64,000 nucleotides of DNA from Capitella teleta (taxonomy: Eukaryota > Annelida > Polychaeta > Capitellidae): positions 726,831 to 790,830 of the forward strand of contig KB309537.1 of the NCBI GenBank assembly GCA_000328365.1. The letters run 5' to 3'. The notes under the pieces were generated by a model. That model made no database searches, was not told the DNA's origin, and saw only the letters and a program-made list of their open reading frames with translations. How positions within the stretch are numbered: position 1 is the stretch's first letter; the number at the start of each line of letters is the position of its first letter. The position numbers and the translations under genes are program-made. Shown in pieces: positions 11,971 to 23,401 of this stretch.

Positions 11971-14900
11971 TTACTTGTCCTTAAGTACGGCTAGCAGAGC
12001 CCGGCGGTAGTCGCCACTGGTTTCACTGGACACCTCATTCTCTAACTTCTTGCCGTAGAGTGATTTGTACTTGGCTTTAATGTCACCGAGATCCAGCTGC
12101 AAAATAGTGTACACTGAGGAAGAGTTGAAGACTGCAGAGACTCACCTCAGAACGGCCAACAATTGTCCTGATAAGCATGCTGTCGTTCGTACCCAAACCA
12201 TCCATGCTATTGTAGAGCTGCTTGGCGTGGAACCCGACTGGGTCAGTGCTTTGAGCTACACGTCGTATGGTACATAGATCAGAAAAACTAGTGAGACTTT
12301 CCCTTTCTTACCAATGGCGATGTAGGCATCAGCTGTACTTCCTGACATACCATCTTCAATACCGTCGACAAGAGATTTGCCAGTCAACTGTGAATGGAAC
12401 ATCGTTATAGGAAGTGAACGGGGTTGCTCCTATTCTCACTTGTTGGTATTCTTCATTGGTTGCTTGAAGTTGTGGTTTGTTTCGTTTGGTGAATATTTTG
12501 ACGACGTCTGGGTTTTGTGCTGAAATTCCCTTGCCATCCTAAGCGACAGGGAGTCCTGTAAACGTTAACCATTAATTTGATGGACAGGGTTACCTTGTTG
12601 AGCTTCTTTGCGTCCTCTCTGGCGAGGTTTCTGTCGACAGCATTGCCTGGATCCCGATCCGCCTTGATCAGCTCCAACAGAACAACCCTCAGATCTCCAC
12701 TTGTCTTGCTCTGGATGTCTGCAGTTAAGTCTTTCTTGTACTTCTTCTTGTATTCGGTCTTCACTTCGGCCATCTCCTATAAATTGGAAAGAAATATCAA
12801 CCATGTTGTATAAATTTTCTTGAAATTCTTTAGGTGATGAAAAACTGGAAAGGAGGAACTACACTCGATAATGTGTTAATGCCTACCTGAGAATTCTTTG
12901 ATGCTAAGATTCCTATAAGTCCGGTCTCTCGAGTGCCCACACCTTTCATGGAATCCCGCAAACACTGAGCATCGTATGTCGCAGCTGGGGTCATCAGTCC
13001 GATGATCAGCTCTTCAAAATCACCGCTCAGCTCCGATTCCAGCTCTTTATCCAAATCCTGAATTTGAGAAAAGTGATTAGGACTGGTGCATATCTTATAT
13101 CTTAGACAATATAAAAATAACCACACGCATGGAGCTTGAAATAAAACGTGCAAAACTACTCTACAAGATAAACAGTGACCTGGAAGAAACAACTTACACT
13201 GTTATGACACAACTGAGAACAGAAACATTAGATCACATACTTGAAAAGTATTTGGAGCTTAAATTAGCGAGACAAACAAACATGACATGCAACAGATAAC
13301 ACACATCATATAACCACCTCAAGCCTGCCAGTCAATGAGATCCTCAGTTGACGAACAAGATCCTGAAATTGGAAATGATTGCGCAAAGATATATATCACT
13401 GCCATTTAATCAACCAATCAATCTATGAGTCATTCAATCAATTCACCAATCAATATATAAGCCATTCAACCAACGCATCAACTAGTCTACAAGCCAGTCG
13501 TTTAATCCACCAATCAATCCATAAGCCAGTCAATCAACTCCTCAATCAATCTATAAGCCAGTCTATCTACACTCCAGTCAAGCTATAAGCCAGCTAGTCA
13601 ATCAACTCACCAATCAATCTATACGCCAGTCTATCAACCCAACAATCAATCTATAAACTAGTCATTCAGCCAATCAAGTAATAGTGCATTTACCTGCTTA
13701 TATGTTTCATGGTAGATTTTCTTCAGTGTTTGCCGTTGTGCGTTTGATCGGCTGGTGATGATGTCAATGACAGTGGCCTCATCAGTACCAATTCCCTTCA
13801 TCGCTGTGTGCAATTTTTCAACATCCTTGTCGGGATTGAAATTCTTTGCATCAAAAATTGTCCCTTTTCCTTTGCCTTGTTCAGATTTCTTCTTGACATC
13901 TTTTGCAGGTTTCTGTTCTTGCTATATTAAAGAAAACCGCCATTGGCAATTCAGCATGAGAACAAGGCAGGTATACGTAATATCTCTATGTGATATATAT
14001 TTTCTACTAGTCAAACATCGACCGGGTGGATTTTGTGTTTGGTTGAACTTGTTGCAAATTTTTCAGATTACCTTTCCTACTGGCTCTCTGCCAGCTCCCC
14101 CAGGCGGTTGCTTGAGTGCAATCTGTGCCATCAAAGGTCCAACTTCCTTCCCTCCTTTTGCCTGAAGATCTTCAGTCAGATCAATTCCATGTTTCTTCTT
14201 GTAAGCTTTCCTGATTTCTGGTAGATCGATCTATTCATATCCAGACGTGAATGTGAATGAAAGCTAGTAAAATAATACACTACCTCTGCTCTGGCGAGTA
14301 GGAGGCTGGTTAACTGCCGTGTTTGTCCAGCTTTAAGCATTCCATGCATTTTGTCAGCGTGATAATTTGCGGAGTTTCCCATGCAATTAGCTAGAAATCA
14401 GGAAATGTTAAGCATAAAAGTTCTGTACTAAAAGTGAGGCCAAAAGGCATTTGTTTGATGTGGCCGACAACCCTTGTGGGGCTTTGACCAAGGAGGCCTT
14501 TGAACATAATAGCTCACCACGAAGACTAATGAACTTTGAAATTGATCTAAATTCATGTAGGAGATTTCGGATGAGAAAACCGTGCAGATAAGTCTGCTCG
14601 GATGAAAACCTCCCCCTTCTACTTTCGGTCGGATATTGAAGGGCGTCATCGTGACTATAGAGTCTTGCTCCAACCACGTGACCAACCGTGCCAGTTCAAT
14701 GGTGCTACATGTTTAATACTCACACATTGTGTCGACTGCGGAAACGAAATCTCGGTTTGCCCTATGCTCTTGCATAACCTTAGGCAAGTCCTTCCCACCA
14801 GACACCTATTGCATGACATAGAATTTGATGTTATCAATAGATATAGGACTCACTTCTGGATAGGCAGCAAAGATTGCTTTTATTTGAGGCAGGGAACTAG

Positions 14901-16716
14901 CATTGACCGTGTTGAGGAATTCACCCTTCTTCTGAAATCGACCTTTGCCAGCCTGGTAATGATAAATGTCGATGTCATCGTAATAGCATTCGATATGCAG
15001 CATACATTGTGGATTTTCTGTGCATCCTCTTCCGCTTTTTCCTCGTTCAATTCACCCTTTGGGGAATTTTGACCCTGAGCATAAAGTATCGAATTAACGC
15101 AATACACAATCATGAAATCGTTGATCTGATCTCACATTAAGAAGTGCGAGAATAAAAATTCTGCTCTCTTCGTTCTTGATGCTGCTTTCAATGTCATCAT
15201 TCAATGGAATGCTGTACTCTGTAGCATATAACATAACATGGTTATATCTTATTTCTATAATTTCAATGCTTAATTGCGATTGGAATAAATTATATATATA
15301 ATGTCAATATTCCTTCACACTTACTCTTTTCGTAAGACTTTTGAATCGAGCTTAGCGCTGTCGAGTTCCTTGTACACAGAATTTCAGTCAGTGACGCAGT
15401 ATCATTGCTCTGAATGGTGAAATATACACATTGACATTAACACTTATTGTACTCCAGGTGCCTTTTACCCTGACTGCACGGTTGATTTCACTCGAATCGG
15501 CGTCTTCGCGTTCTGTCAGCACCGCTTCAACAAGGGGACCATACTCTCTGTCCAGCCCTCCTTTTAGCTCTGTTTCCAAGTCCTGAAATGAACACAAAAT
15601 AAAATCCGCAGACTTGCAAAGAGAATGCTAAAAGAGACTGTCACTTGATGACATCAAAGGGACGGGTACATGGATAGAACGCTTGGTGCAATACTAGTAT
15701 TCGAACTTGGCAATTCAACATAGATGAGAAGTTTATTAAAATGAAATCTGACCTAAGAGAACACAGGTAGGCCACTTAGACCTTCCTCTTGCTGAAGCAT
15801 AATAGTATTGTCAATTTTATTGAATAGCCATTCAATGTCATTACACACGTGCTGTGTTCTACCGCCAAGCAGCAATAAATCCAATAGAAGGTGGGTCTTT
15901 TATCGGCTATGGTTAAGATTGAGTGATGTTACTAATGATCGACACCATTGAAGCAATGCAAAAGTGCACAACTCACTTAGACCTCCCCTCCCCCACAAAG
16001 AAATCCATTTCTAATTTCGATGATGGAATCGGTAGCGAAGCATGAGATTCAACTCACCATATCGTACATCTCTTCGAATTTGCGTTTGGTTGCCATGCGC
16101 TGTGGGTGACTCCTCTTGATCAAGGATTGCAGAATTGCTTGGTCTCCTTCAACTGAAACGCCATGGAAAAAAATGTAGCAGGTGCTTAATAATACAAAAG
16201 CCCATACGCAGTACATGCAGGCTCATCGGAAGTAGAAAGAAAAGCCATATGTGTAAAAGGTTTCCTTCAGGTTGATAGAAAGGGAAGAAATATTGATGAG
16301 ACAACTCACCTAATTGTTTCGAAGCCTTGAAGAGCAGTTTGGCATCTTGCTCCGCGATTGCACCCTGAAGAAGAGAATGATAATATCGAGCGAGAGAATG
16401 ATACAAATTTCAATTGATTGTACCGAGCCATCAATACATGCATCCACTCAATTATTCTGATGGCAACATTAATTGAAGGTGCGAACGCAGGTTAAGACAA
16501 TCTCATGCTGGGCGACATTATCTGTTAATCTTATCTCGTGCAATATTAGAGGAAATCTAGTGAAACAAAAATTACGAACAATTCCACAATCGTGCTGATT
16601 TTCACCAAGAATTCAAAATGTACGGAACAAGATCCACGGATTACATTGTGAGCAACCACAACACTCAACATCACTCACCAACACTTCGGCATAACAGTCG
16701 TATGGAGCAACCATCT
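11971..16716 (-). CDS. Annexin module I: two annexin cores (8 repeats), annexin A6-like layout
   Basis: Nineteen small exons encode about 680 residues. The start is ATG at 16716-16714. Core I (to about 14073) has degenerate calcium loops. A Lys-rich linker of about 20 residues leads into core II. Core II begins with the canonical KGIGTDE loop, then KGVGTRE in repeat 2 and DGLGTND in repeat 4. The two-core plan is that of annexin A6. Read straight through, it ends LLAVLKDK and TAA (11973-11971). However, the TAA lies inside a good donor (GTAAGC, first base 11974). Splicing there leaves phase 2 and joins in frame to 9715. The ATG directly follows an AG, so a spliced 5'UTR, or fusion to the upstream CFAP97D gene, is also possible. 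Annexin identity is clear. The transcript ends are inferred. Confidence 0.85.
13321..13365 (-). other. Optional 45-base exon, partial duplicate of next exon
   Basis: Between acceptor ttcag and donor gtggtt lie 15 codons reading DLVRQLRISLTGRLE, phase 0 on both sides. They resemble the start of the next exon at about 13059 (DLDKELESELSGDFEELI). Either it is included, lengthening one helix, or it is a decayed duplicated exon. Confidence 0.5.
13403..13685. repeat. Degenerate intronic minisatellite
   Basis: Variants of CAATCAATCTATAAGCCAGT recur about every 30-40 bases through this annexin intron. Open frames on the plus strand here are by-products of the repeat. Confidence 0.75.
14073..16716 (-). 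other. Annexin core I (repeats 1-4, degenerate Ca2+ loops)
   Basis: Eleven exons. Repeat 1 contains AEQDAKLLFKASKQLG followed by AILQSLIKRSHPQRMATKRK. Repeat 2 contains ETELKGGLDREYGPLVEAVL, then SLTEILCTRNSTALSSI. Repeat 3 is the most diverged. Repeat 4 contains KMHGMLKAGQTRQLTSLLLA. No repeat has the GxGT motif, so calcium binding by this core is doubtful. Exon ends lie at 16310, 16058 and 15469, among others, each with a GT donor read on the minus strand. Confidence 0.75.
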
Positions 16717-17757
16717 GTGTAAGATTTCATTTATAATGCATTAATTAAATAAATTGAATGAGTGGACGCATGGTTGCGAAAGGGAGTGGCAGGTGCCGGT
16801 ATTCAGCGAAGTACGACATTCAAAATAATATTATATAAATTATACCTCATGTTATGCTTTAATTATAGCCAGTCTCAGTGACATTTCAATTCAAATGATA
16901 GGGACTTTGACGTCAATGGCACAGCTCATAATTATCTTATGGCCTGTAATATCAATAATATCATAATAATATTAATATAATAATGTAATATCAAGGGGTG
17001 TTGAATTATTTAACTGTTTCATTTTCCAAATATAGGAGCTATTATAGTCTTAGCTCTTAGCACACAACCTCACAATATAATTATTTTATTGTTAATGCGT
17101 ATATTCATTTCGAAGCCCTGGTAGATCGATTTCATGGGCTCTCAGAATTGCAAAGAGACTATTTAATAACAAATTAATCTCCGCTTGAAAGAATATTCGA
17201 TTTTCGTTTCGCTTCTGACTGCGCAACAGTCGTTGTCAGGTGTTAGATTTTTTTTTATTGATGAACTCATGAAGGCATGTCTTGCTGTGCAGGTATGCAA
17301 TGCTAAACTCAATTACTAACAATGCTTTGTGAGTGCGCAGAAATTGCGTTCATGACTTTATACCGAAGCTGAAATAAGGCCACTCACAAATACATGTATA
17401 TAAGTAAATGCAGAATACGGGATAACAAATGTCCACATATAAACCCCACATGAAATCTAGGTGTTCATGTGTTTGTTCGTCTATATTCAATGTTGCTTTC
17501 ATTGCACCATTTTTTATCCGCCTTTGGTGTTGAGCACTGAACAAATCAAAGCCTGCCGTCTAACAGGACTAAGTGACGTGTATATATTTAGCATTCATAC
17601 CTTGAGTAGGTGTTAATAACTATTGTGTCGATCAAGGTGTGATGCACGTATCATTGCTAGAATCGCGAGCCATCGATCCCAAGAACAGTACTGCTTGCAC
17701 ATAATTAGCGTGCACAAGAAGGATCAAGCTGCCATGCAGTCACACAGACTGACGGGT
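16717..17757. other. Spacer between CFAP97D stop and annexin ATG
   Basis: AT-rich with no convincing exon. On the minus strand AATAAA occurs at about 17254-17259 and about 17080, either of which could end the CFAP97D transcript. The CRE at 16908 lies here. Confidence 0.5.
16908..16915. promoter_or_regulatory. Perfect CRE octamer upstream of annexin ATG
   Basis: TGACGTCA about 190 bases 5' of the ATG at 16716. It fits an independent annexin promoter, but it is only a motif match. Confidence 0.35.
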
Positions 17758-20700
17758 CTAAGAGTTCATTACCTTGTCTTTGTCACGTTTGATCTTTGGC
17801 AGTTTTGTGACCGTGCTTCCCCTCTTTTGGGATGTGCTTCGGTCGGAGTGAGCTCCTTCTCGGCTGTGCTGTGAACGAATTATTATGAAACATTGATTAG
17901 AATTAACAGGCTGATTGACAGGGCGACATACGTATGTTTAATCTAGCGTGTATTTATCGTCAGCATAAGATAAGCAATTTCCAAGTAAGTCTGCAGGAAA
18001 GACGCCCTCCTTCATGTGAGTTTGTTGATTATAGAGTCACGTGTTATAGAATTCCACGAAACAAATGAATACTGTTTCGTAACGATGACGAAGTGCAAAT
18101 TTTTGTTGCTATGGCAACCTTTATAATTTTATGTCATCATGCGTGGGGTTATTTTGTATAATTACATTTTTTGTTTGCACAATAAATTTGTACGTACGTG
18201 TGAATTTGCTCTCATATTTCGATCGTTACGGCTCATTGTTACATCACAACTGCTCATACAGCAATTGGTTTCCGGGCATACAGAAGAATAATGTCTCGTA
18301 CAGTATACATTGGGAATAAAATGTGATATACATGTATATACTCACGATATTCGGCAGGAACCCATTCTTGCTTCGTGATCTGCTTCCTTCATAAGCCTCG
18401 TTCTAAGGATCATAACAATTAAACCGGAAATGACGTTTTAAAAACCTCACATAATAGTGTCCATTGTGGTTTCTACTAGAACGCTGCATTAAGTTTTCTT
18501 TCGTGGCGTTTGCCCAGAGGTCAAGGTAATACTCGTGTTTAATGTAACTGTTCTCCTGTTGAAAGTAAAGAATGATAATAAACATGCATATAAATATAAA
18601 TACTCAGTGGACACGTGCCTAGAGAATAACGCAATTGATGAGAGGTGACGAAACAACTAATTTGAGTGTACGAAGGTCACTGAACACATTGGTTCTTTAC
18701 AGGCTCAATGCTAGAGTAATACGAGTATAGCATGAATTATGAATTTATGATGCAAGCATAATTAACACTATGTGTATTCGGCTGTGGATCAAGAGAAGAC
18801 ACGGCGATTAAACTTAATTGTACCCAAGATGAGAATGGACAGTCATATTACAAGAAACCATCTCCTTTTTCAGAGGCTCATGAATAACCATGTTAAAGAG
18901 GTCTGTGAACCATAAAACATACACTGTACTTCAATTTACATGAATCATCGAGCCAGCGAGGAGAGCCATATGTCCAACAGTTGATATAGTTGCACCTGTC
19001 TAGCACTCTAGCACTAAGAGCAAAGTACCTGTGCTGTGCTTTAACCCTTTGAGGATAAAGAAGATGCTCTGCTAGCTGTTTCTTATGGTGGGATTTTGAA
19101 GAGATATCCATTTAACGTAGACTGTAATTATTGCAAGCTTACATATAGAGTACAGAATGGTTGGTATGTTCTTATATCGCAAGCGGTTACACTTAAAGTC
19201 AATTTATTGATTAGTACAACAAATATATATTGCACTGATTGTTGCATTTTGTACAGCACTAGCTTATTCAAGTTAATAGAACGTCTTCGATCTATAGTCA
19301 CAAAGCTTGTGGCTGGCTTCTATTAACTCTGACCTGACCATGGTTTACTTTCATACTAACCAACCAAAGCCAATGGACACCACCACCAACGAATTTTGGG
19401 GTGATTTTTTATGAGGTCGTCCGATGACCATGACCTAATGACGTAATCACTTACCCAGTCAGTGAGATCATAGATGGGTCGGACCTTCCCCAGCCTCTTT
19501 GCAATCCCAAGATTCTCCTCGTGTATTCTCTCCTGCTCCTTCTCCCTGTAATGCTGATGCAGGCTGGAACAAGCAAGGATGCAGGTGGCATATATATGCG
19601 TTTGATACCAGGGCTTCGAAGCACCCTCAAATATATACAGAGCCTGTTGCTGTTACATGTATGGAAGTGTGGCTTACTGCATGCGAGGAGAGTGCGTTAC
19701 TTAGAACATAGATATAGATATAGTGTCCTTTCTAGGAATGTATAAATCAAGAACACACCCCTTCTTATAGTAGTGGTCATTCCAGTGGTCAACACTGCCT
19801 TTGTGTCGCATGATGTGGGTCATCTTGTCCAAAAGAAGGTGATTCTCTCTGTCAATTTTCTCCTGCTGCTCTTCGTCTTTCTGTGGAGTAGTGCGCATTC
19901 GTTAGATGCAGAGAAGTCATTTAAACGTCAAATTCCATCATTCCACTCGACGTGTTCCGAGGTCTTCGGCTTTCCGCTTTGTAATTCACCTGTACTTTTT
20001 TCAGTCTCACGACCAGGTGCGGTAATTTCTTTGGCTGACCGTTGTCGACGAGTGGTTTAATTGCCGCTATCTGAAATTAAGTGCAAATTTAATTCAAGGT
20101 TTGCGTGTAATGGAAACCAGTAATGAATCTATGAACTTCAGAGACAAATATATATAGATGTATATATCCCGGATAAAGATGCACACTGCATGGGGCCGTA
20201 TAGTAATTGCCTTTGTTACCGTATAATGTCACTGAAGGTAATCCCTTAATTGGCGTTGCCTTTCACTCGGAAGGTATCAGACTCCCTACTTGGGTGAAAC
20301 ATTAACATATTATGTACTATAATAATTTGTGGTGCTAAAATAATAGCATAATAGTGTGGACAATAATAGATATTCGCCGCTATAATAATAATAAAGTTTA
20401 TGATCATAATATTTGAATATAAAATTTATTCATTTTTTATTTGTCTACTTTCTTGGAAATAGAGCCTTAATCGCTTCAAGCAGAGCTATTCGATACCTTA
20501 TTACGCACATTTTAAGAATAGGCGCAGTGTTTTAATTGAATAAATGCTCATTGTTATACATTGGCACTGTTTTTTTTTTTTTTTTTCTTTTTTTTCTTTT
20601 TTTTTTCTTTTTTTAATCAACTCAATAGACTTAAAGGGAGGGAGAACTGGTTGAAAATGGACTTTGAGTCGTTTGATGCACCAAAGATGATTCTTATGCC

Positions 20701-23401
20701 TGGCCCACACAAGGAATATCATCGCTAACGATTTCGCGGGAGAAATATTGCTAATTAGGCGTGACGTCAGTCGCTGTGATGAAACACCGAGTTCCCCATC
20801 TTTTACAATGGGCCTCGTCATATCACCGTGTCCTGCGACTAAACCCCTTGATATTTTTTTATTTTCTTTTCGGAAATAGATAGAATAATCATTTTGCCAC
20901 CAGTCAGGCGCAAACAAAAAATATTTTTCGCTATTTTTCTTATTTTAACAAGCGATTTTCTAGGACACCTACCACGTTTCTCATCCTGAAACAGTAAAAA
21001 GGTCAACCAGAGTGCACCACGCATGCGCTTTCGTTTCGTAAACAACAAAGATGTCCTTTTATGGCGAAGATGCTCTGCTCTGATTGGCTGAAATCGATAG
21101 CTTCACGAGGGGAACGGGACCAATCAGCCATCAGCCAAACCAAGCCATCAGCTGACGTTTGCCTCCTATACTTCGCAATGGAAGCCATTCTCCCATAGGC
21201 GCAATGCTAACCCCGATATTCGGAATGCATTATTTCCTTANNNNNNNNNNNNNNNNNNNNNNNNNNNNNNNNNNNNNNNNNNNNNNNNNNAACACTGAGA
21301 CAGCCCTACTTGCTATAGCATTATATAATTGATTTCACTATTTCATCATAGGTTGATATGAACAAGTATCATCTGAAATTTGTTATCTTCAGTCACAAGC
21401 AAAGGTTAAAACATACCACACATGAGTGTCAAAAGGTTATGACCAGTTTGCTTTAAATGTAACTATCATGGGAGATTCAGGCAACCACGAAAATAGTCAT
21501 TTCTACGACTGCATTAAATTGAAGGTAACTGGTAAACGTTGAGCAGCAATAATTGAATATTTAGTGTGTAAATCATAGCATAATTATGCAGAAAAATCCT
21601 GACTTCATTTTGCCCTTTGCCAAGTATACGTTTGGGCCATTCGCTAGGGTTTCTCTTAATCCACTGTGACATAATTTGCATACAATGACGTATACGTAAG
21701 TAGCATGTGCACATCAATGATCAAGTATATATGCGTTGTTCGGTCGTGGAATTATGGTTACCTGGCCAGACATGCATTGTTTGAATGTGTTTCTACATGC
21801 TTGTCACATTTTTGATATTCATGTGAATAGTGCCATCAATTGTCAAGGAAATATTTGTATGAATTATTCCACCTCATATAGCAGCAGTAATATGTGTTAG
21901 TTCTATAAATCCTTTTGTTTCGGCGAACCACAGTGGACGCACAGACGGCCTTCATTATTGCTCACCTCGCAGTATTATTATGAAAAAGGGTCCACAATAT
22001 AAACTGTGTCTATACTGCCCCGTATACTATATATAGAGCAACCGACTCTTTCATCGGCGATTCTTGCTATCGTAAGACCTGCTTACACAATGGCGTTAAC
22101 CCGACTTTATAATTGGTGATTATCGCTGTTAAGATTGAATACTGGGCGCAATAAATAAGCTACGTTTACAAGCGGTGGATTTACTCAGCAATTAGCGTGC
22201 TAGGTAGGTTGCCATGGCAACTATTATCAGCGTCCGTAGAAGACGAATAAAATCCTGACATAAAAAATAGCACAGCGTCGACTCGAATACGCAAGAGAAA
22301 TAGGATACAAGTCTCAGGATATGTGGGAGGATAATGACAATCAGAAAAAAAAAACCCTCAAAAGCTTTGTTCTGATGGCTTCGGAAAAACATGAGGATTA
22401 GCATAACAGTATTATAAGCACCAATCAGGAAATGAAGACCGACCTCATTCTTGTATTACCTCGCTTGTGGGCACTGACATTCCTCGGGCAATATGTATTC
22501 GGAAGTGCAACATGGAGGGTGTTTTTTGAGGGTGAGGGGAGGGGTAACGGAGTGTAGGGCACTTATGGCCTGAAACCTTAGCTGTAGGAAGCACTTCAAG
22601 GTGACTTCTGCGTCACTGTCATTACTGTACCGCTGCAATACCGTGTGCTATGATTGAGTGGCGCTTCTATACGTATACGGGTTTGGCTTTGATAATTGGC
22701 CCAAAGTATTGTGCCAATTGTCAAATAAATGCCACTTACTTGATGTTCTTAGTCGATATAACATAACAGAGAAGGTTTGCTTCCGCTAGCACAGTTATGT
22801 CATTGATCCAACTTTCCAATAACGGTATTTGGTTTATGATTTCATCCCTTCGTGGATCAATAATGTTTGGCTATTCTTTGTCAACGCATAACTTTCGTGC
22901 TTCAGAATTTTCTCACACCAAGGGCACTCGACATTCCATTTACATTATGGTAGCATATGTATATTTGAACTTGCAATAATAATATTTATGTCTCAGTCAA
23001 AACGCCTAAATACGGAAATGTCACATTATTGGACCTATATATAGGCATAAGGGTACAAAAAGGTAATGCACTTCTTGGTCCCATGTACTGTAGCTATATC
23101 AGTACAGCCAAGAATGTTCTCAGTGTTTTAACCTAATAATATATTACAGTGATTATCAGATTTTACACGCGGCAAATTAATGGTTTATCTCCATTTCAAA
23201 GCCTTTAATCTTCCGAATAGAAACACCCCAATAATCGCATTGCTATTTTCCAAACACTGTCTCCACTTTAAACATTTCAAATGCTAAATATATATAGCAA
23301 ACACTGACCTTTTGAACATGTTGCTTGTATTGTCTGTCCTCCCACTTCTTTTGTAACAGTTTACTCGCAGAGGAGAACCCTCCAGGTCCCCCGACTGGCA
23401 T
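17758..23401 (-). CDS. CFAP97 domain-containing (Hemingway-like) protein
   Basis: CFAP97/Hemingway family proteins act in axonemes of motile cilia and sperm tails. Seven exons (23401-23309, 20070-19990, 19880-19759, 19545-19455, 18555-18451, 18402-18346, 17868-17758) join in compatible phase into about 219 residues from the ATG at 23401. Family hallmarks are KKWEDRQYKQHVQK, then IKPLVDNGQP, IDRENHLLLDKMTHIM, GSVDHWNDHYYKK and IHEENLGIAKRLGKVRPIYD, in the order seen in human CFAP97D1. The C-terminal exons are Ser/Arg/Lys-rich. Intron 1 is 3.2 kb and holds the assembly gap. The last exon either ends at TAG (17760-17758) or, using its donor at 17773, could splice in phase 0 to the annexin exon at 16716. 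The first option is preferred. Confidence 0.85.
18105..18118. promoter_or_regulatory. RFX X-box in CFAP97D intron 6
   Basis: GTTGCTATGGCAAC is a perfect fit to the RFX consensus RYYNYY-N2-RRNRAC. RFX factors drive ciliary genes, and this site lies inside a ciliary gene. Confidence 0.6.
21083..21124. promoter_or_regulatory. Inverted CCAAT-box pair beside the gap
   Basis: ATTGG (21083) and CCAAT (21120) face each other about 30 bases apart in a locally GC-richer stretch. NF-Y pairs often mark promoters. A start site hidden near the gap is possible. A 61-codon ORF reads away from it on the minus strand (21188-21003) but is not recognised. Confidence 0.3.
21241..21290. other. Assembly gap (50 N)
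   Basis: A run of 50 N inside CFAP97D intron 1. The true gap size is unknown. Confidence 0.99.
22208..22221. promoter_or_regulatory. Palindromic RFX X-box in CFAP97D intron 1
   Basis: GTTGCCATGGCAAC is the ideal palindromic X-box, 1.1 kb inside intron 1. It could be an intronic enhancer or mark a downstream start site. Confidence 0.65.

Larger units (their letters stand above)
9716..11974 (-). other. Proposed bridging intron between annexin modules I and II
   Basis: The donor GTAAGC at 11974 and the acceptor attaatcag before 9715 are both phase 2 and give ...LKDN|ETSSKEIVANG. Cores III, IV and V also end in phase-2 donors after the equivalent codon (MLTMVGE, MLTMLNE, MLTLLNE). The 2.26-kb interval holds a tRNA-type SINE and a 48-bp local duplication. 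I see no convincing independent first exon for module II. An ATG-led stretch near 10937 and another near 11058 have donors, but in the wrong phase. Confidence 0.6.
11974..13923 (-). other. Annexin core II (repeats 5-8, best Ca2+ loops)
   Basis: This core opens with a Lys-rich linker (QEQKPAKDVKKKSEQGKGKG). It then has a fully canonical repeat with HTAMKGIGTDE and ITSRSNAQRQTLKKIY. Repeat 6 has DSMKGVGTRE, and repeat 8 has NSMDGLGTND with RTIVGRSE. It is the most conventional core of the locus. The last exon (12098-11974) ends ALLAVLKD plus two bases, in phase 2, at the same relative position as cores III, IV and V. Confidence 0.85.
19991..23308. other. CFAP97D introns 1-2, no further gene recognised
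   Basis: Apart from exon 2 (20070-19990), this stretch holds a T-rich tract (20570-20615), the gap, the CCAAT pair and the X-box. Short ORFs here match nothing I know. Confidence 0.5.

Noticed and set aside
13379-13588. ORF rich in Asn, Gln and Ser on the plus strand
   Set aside because: It is the translation of an intronic minisatellite.
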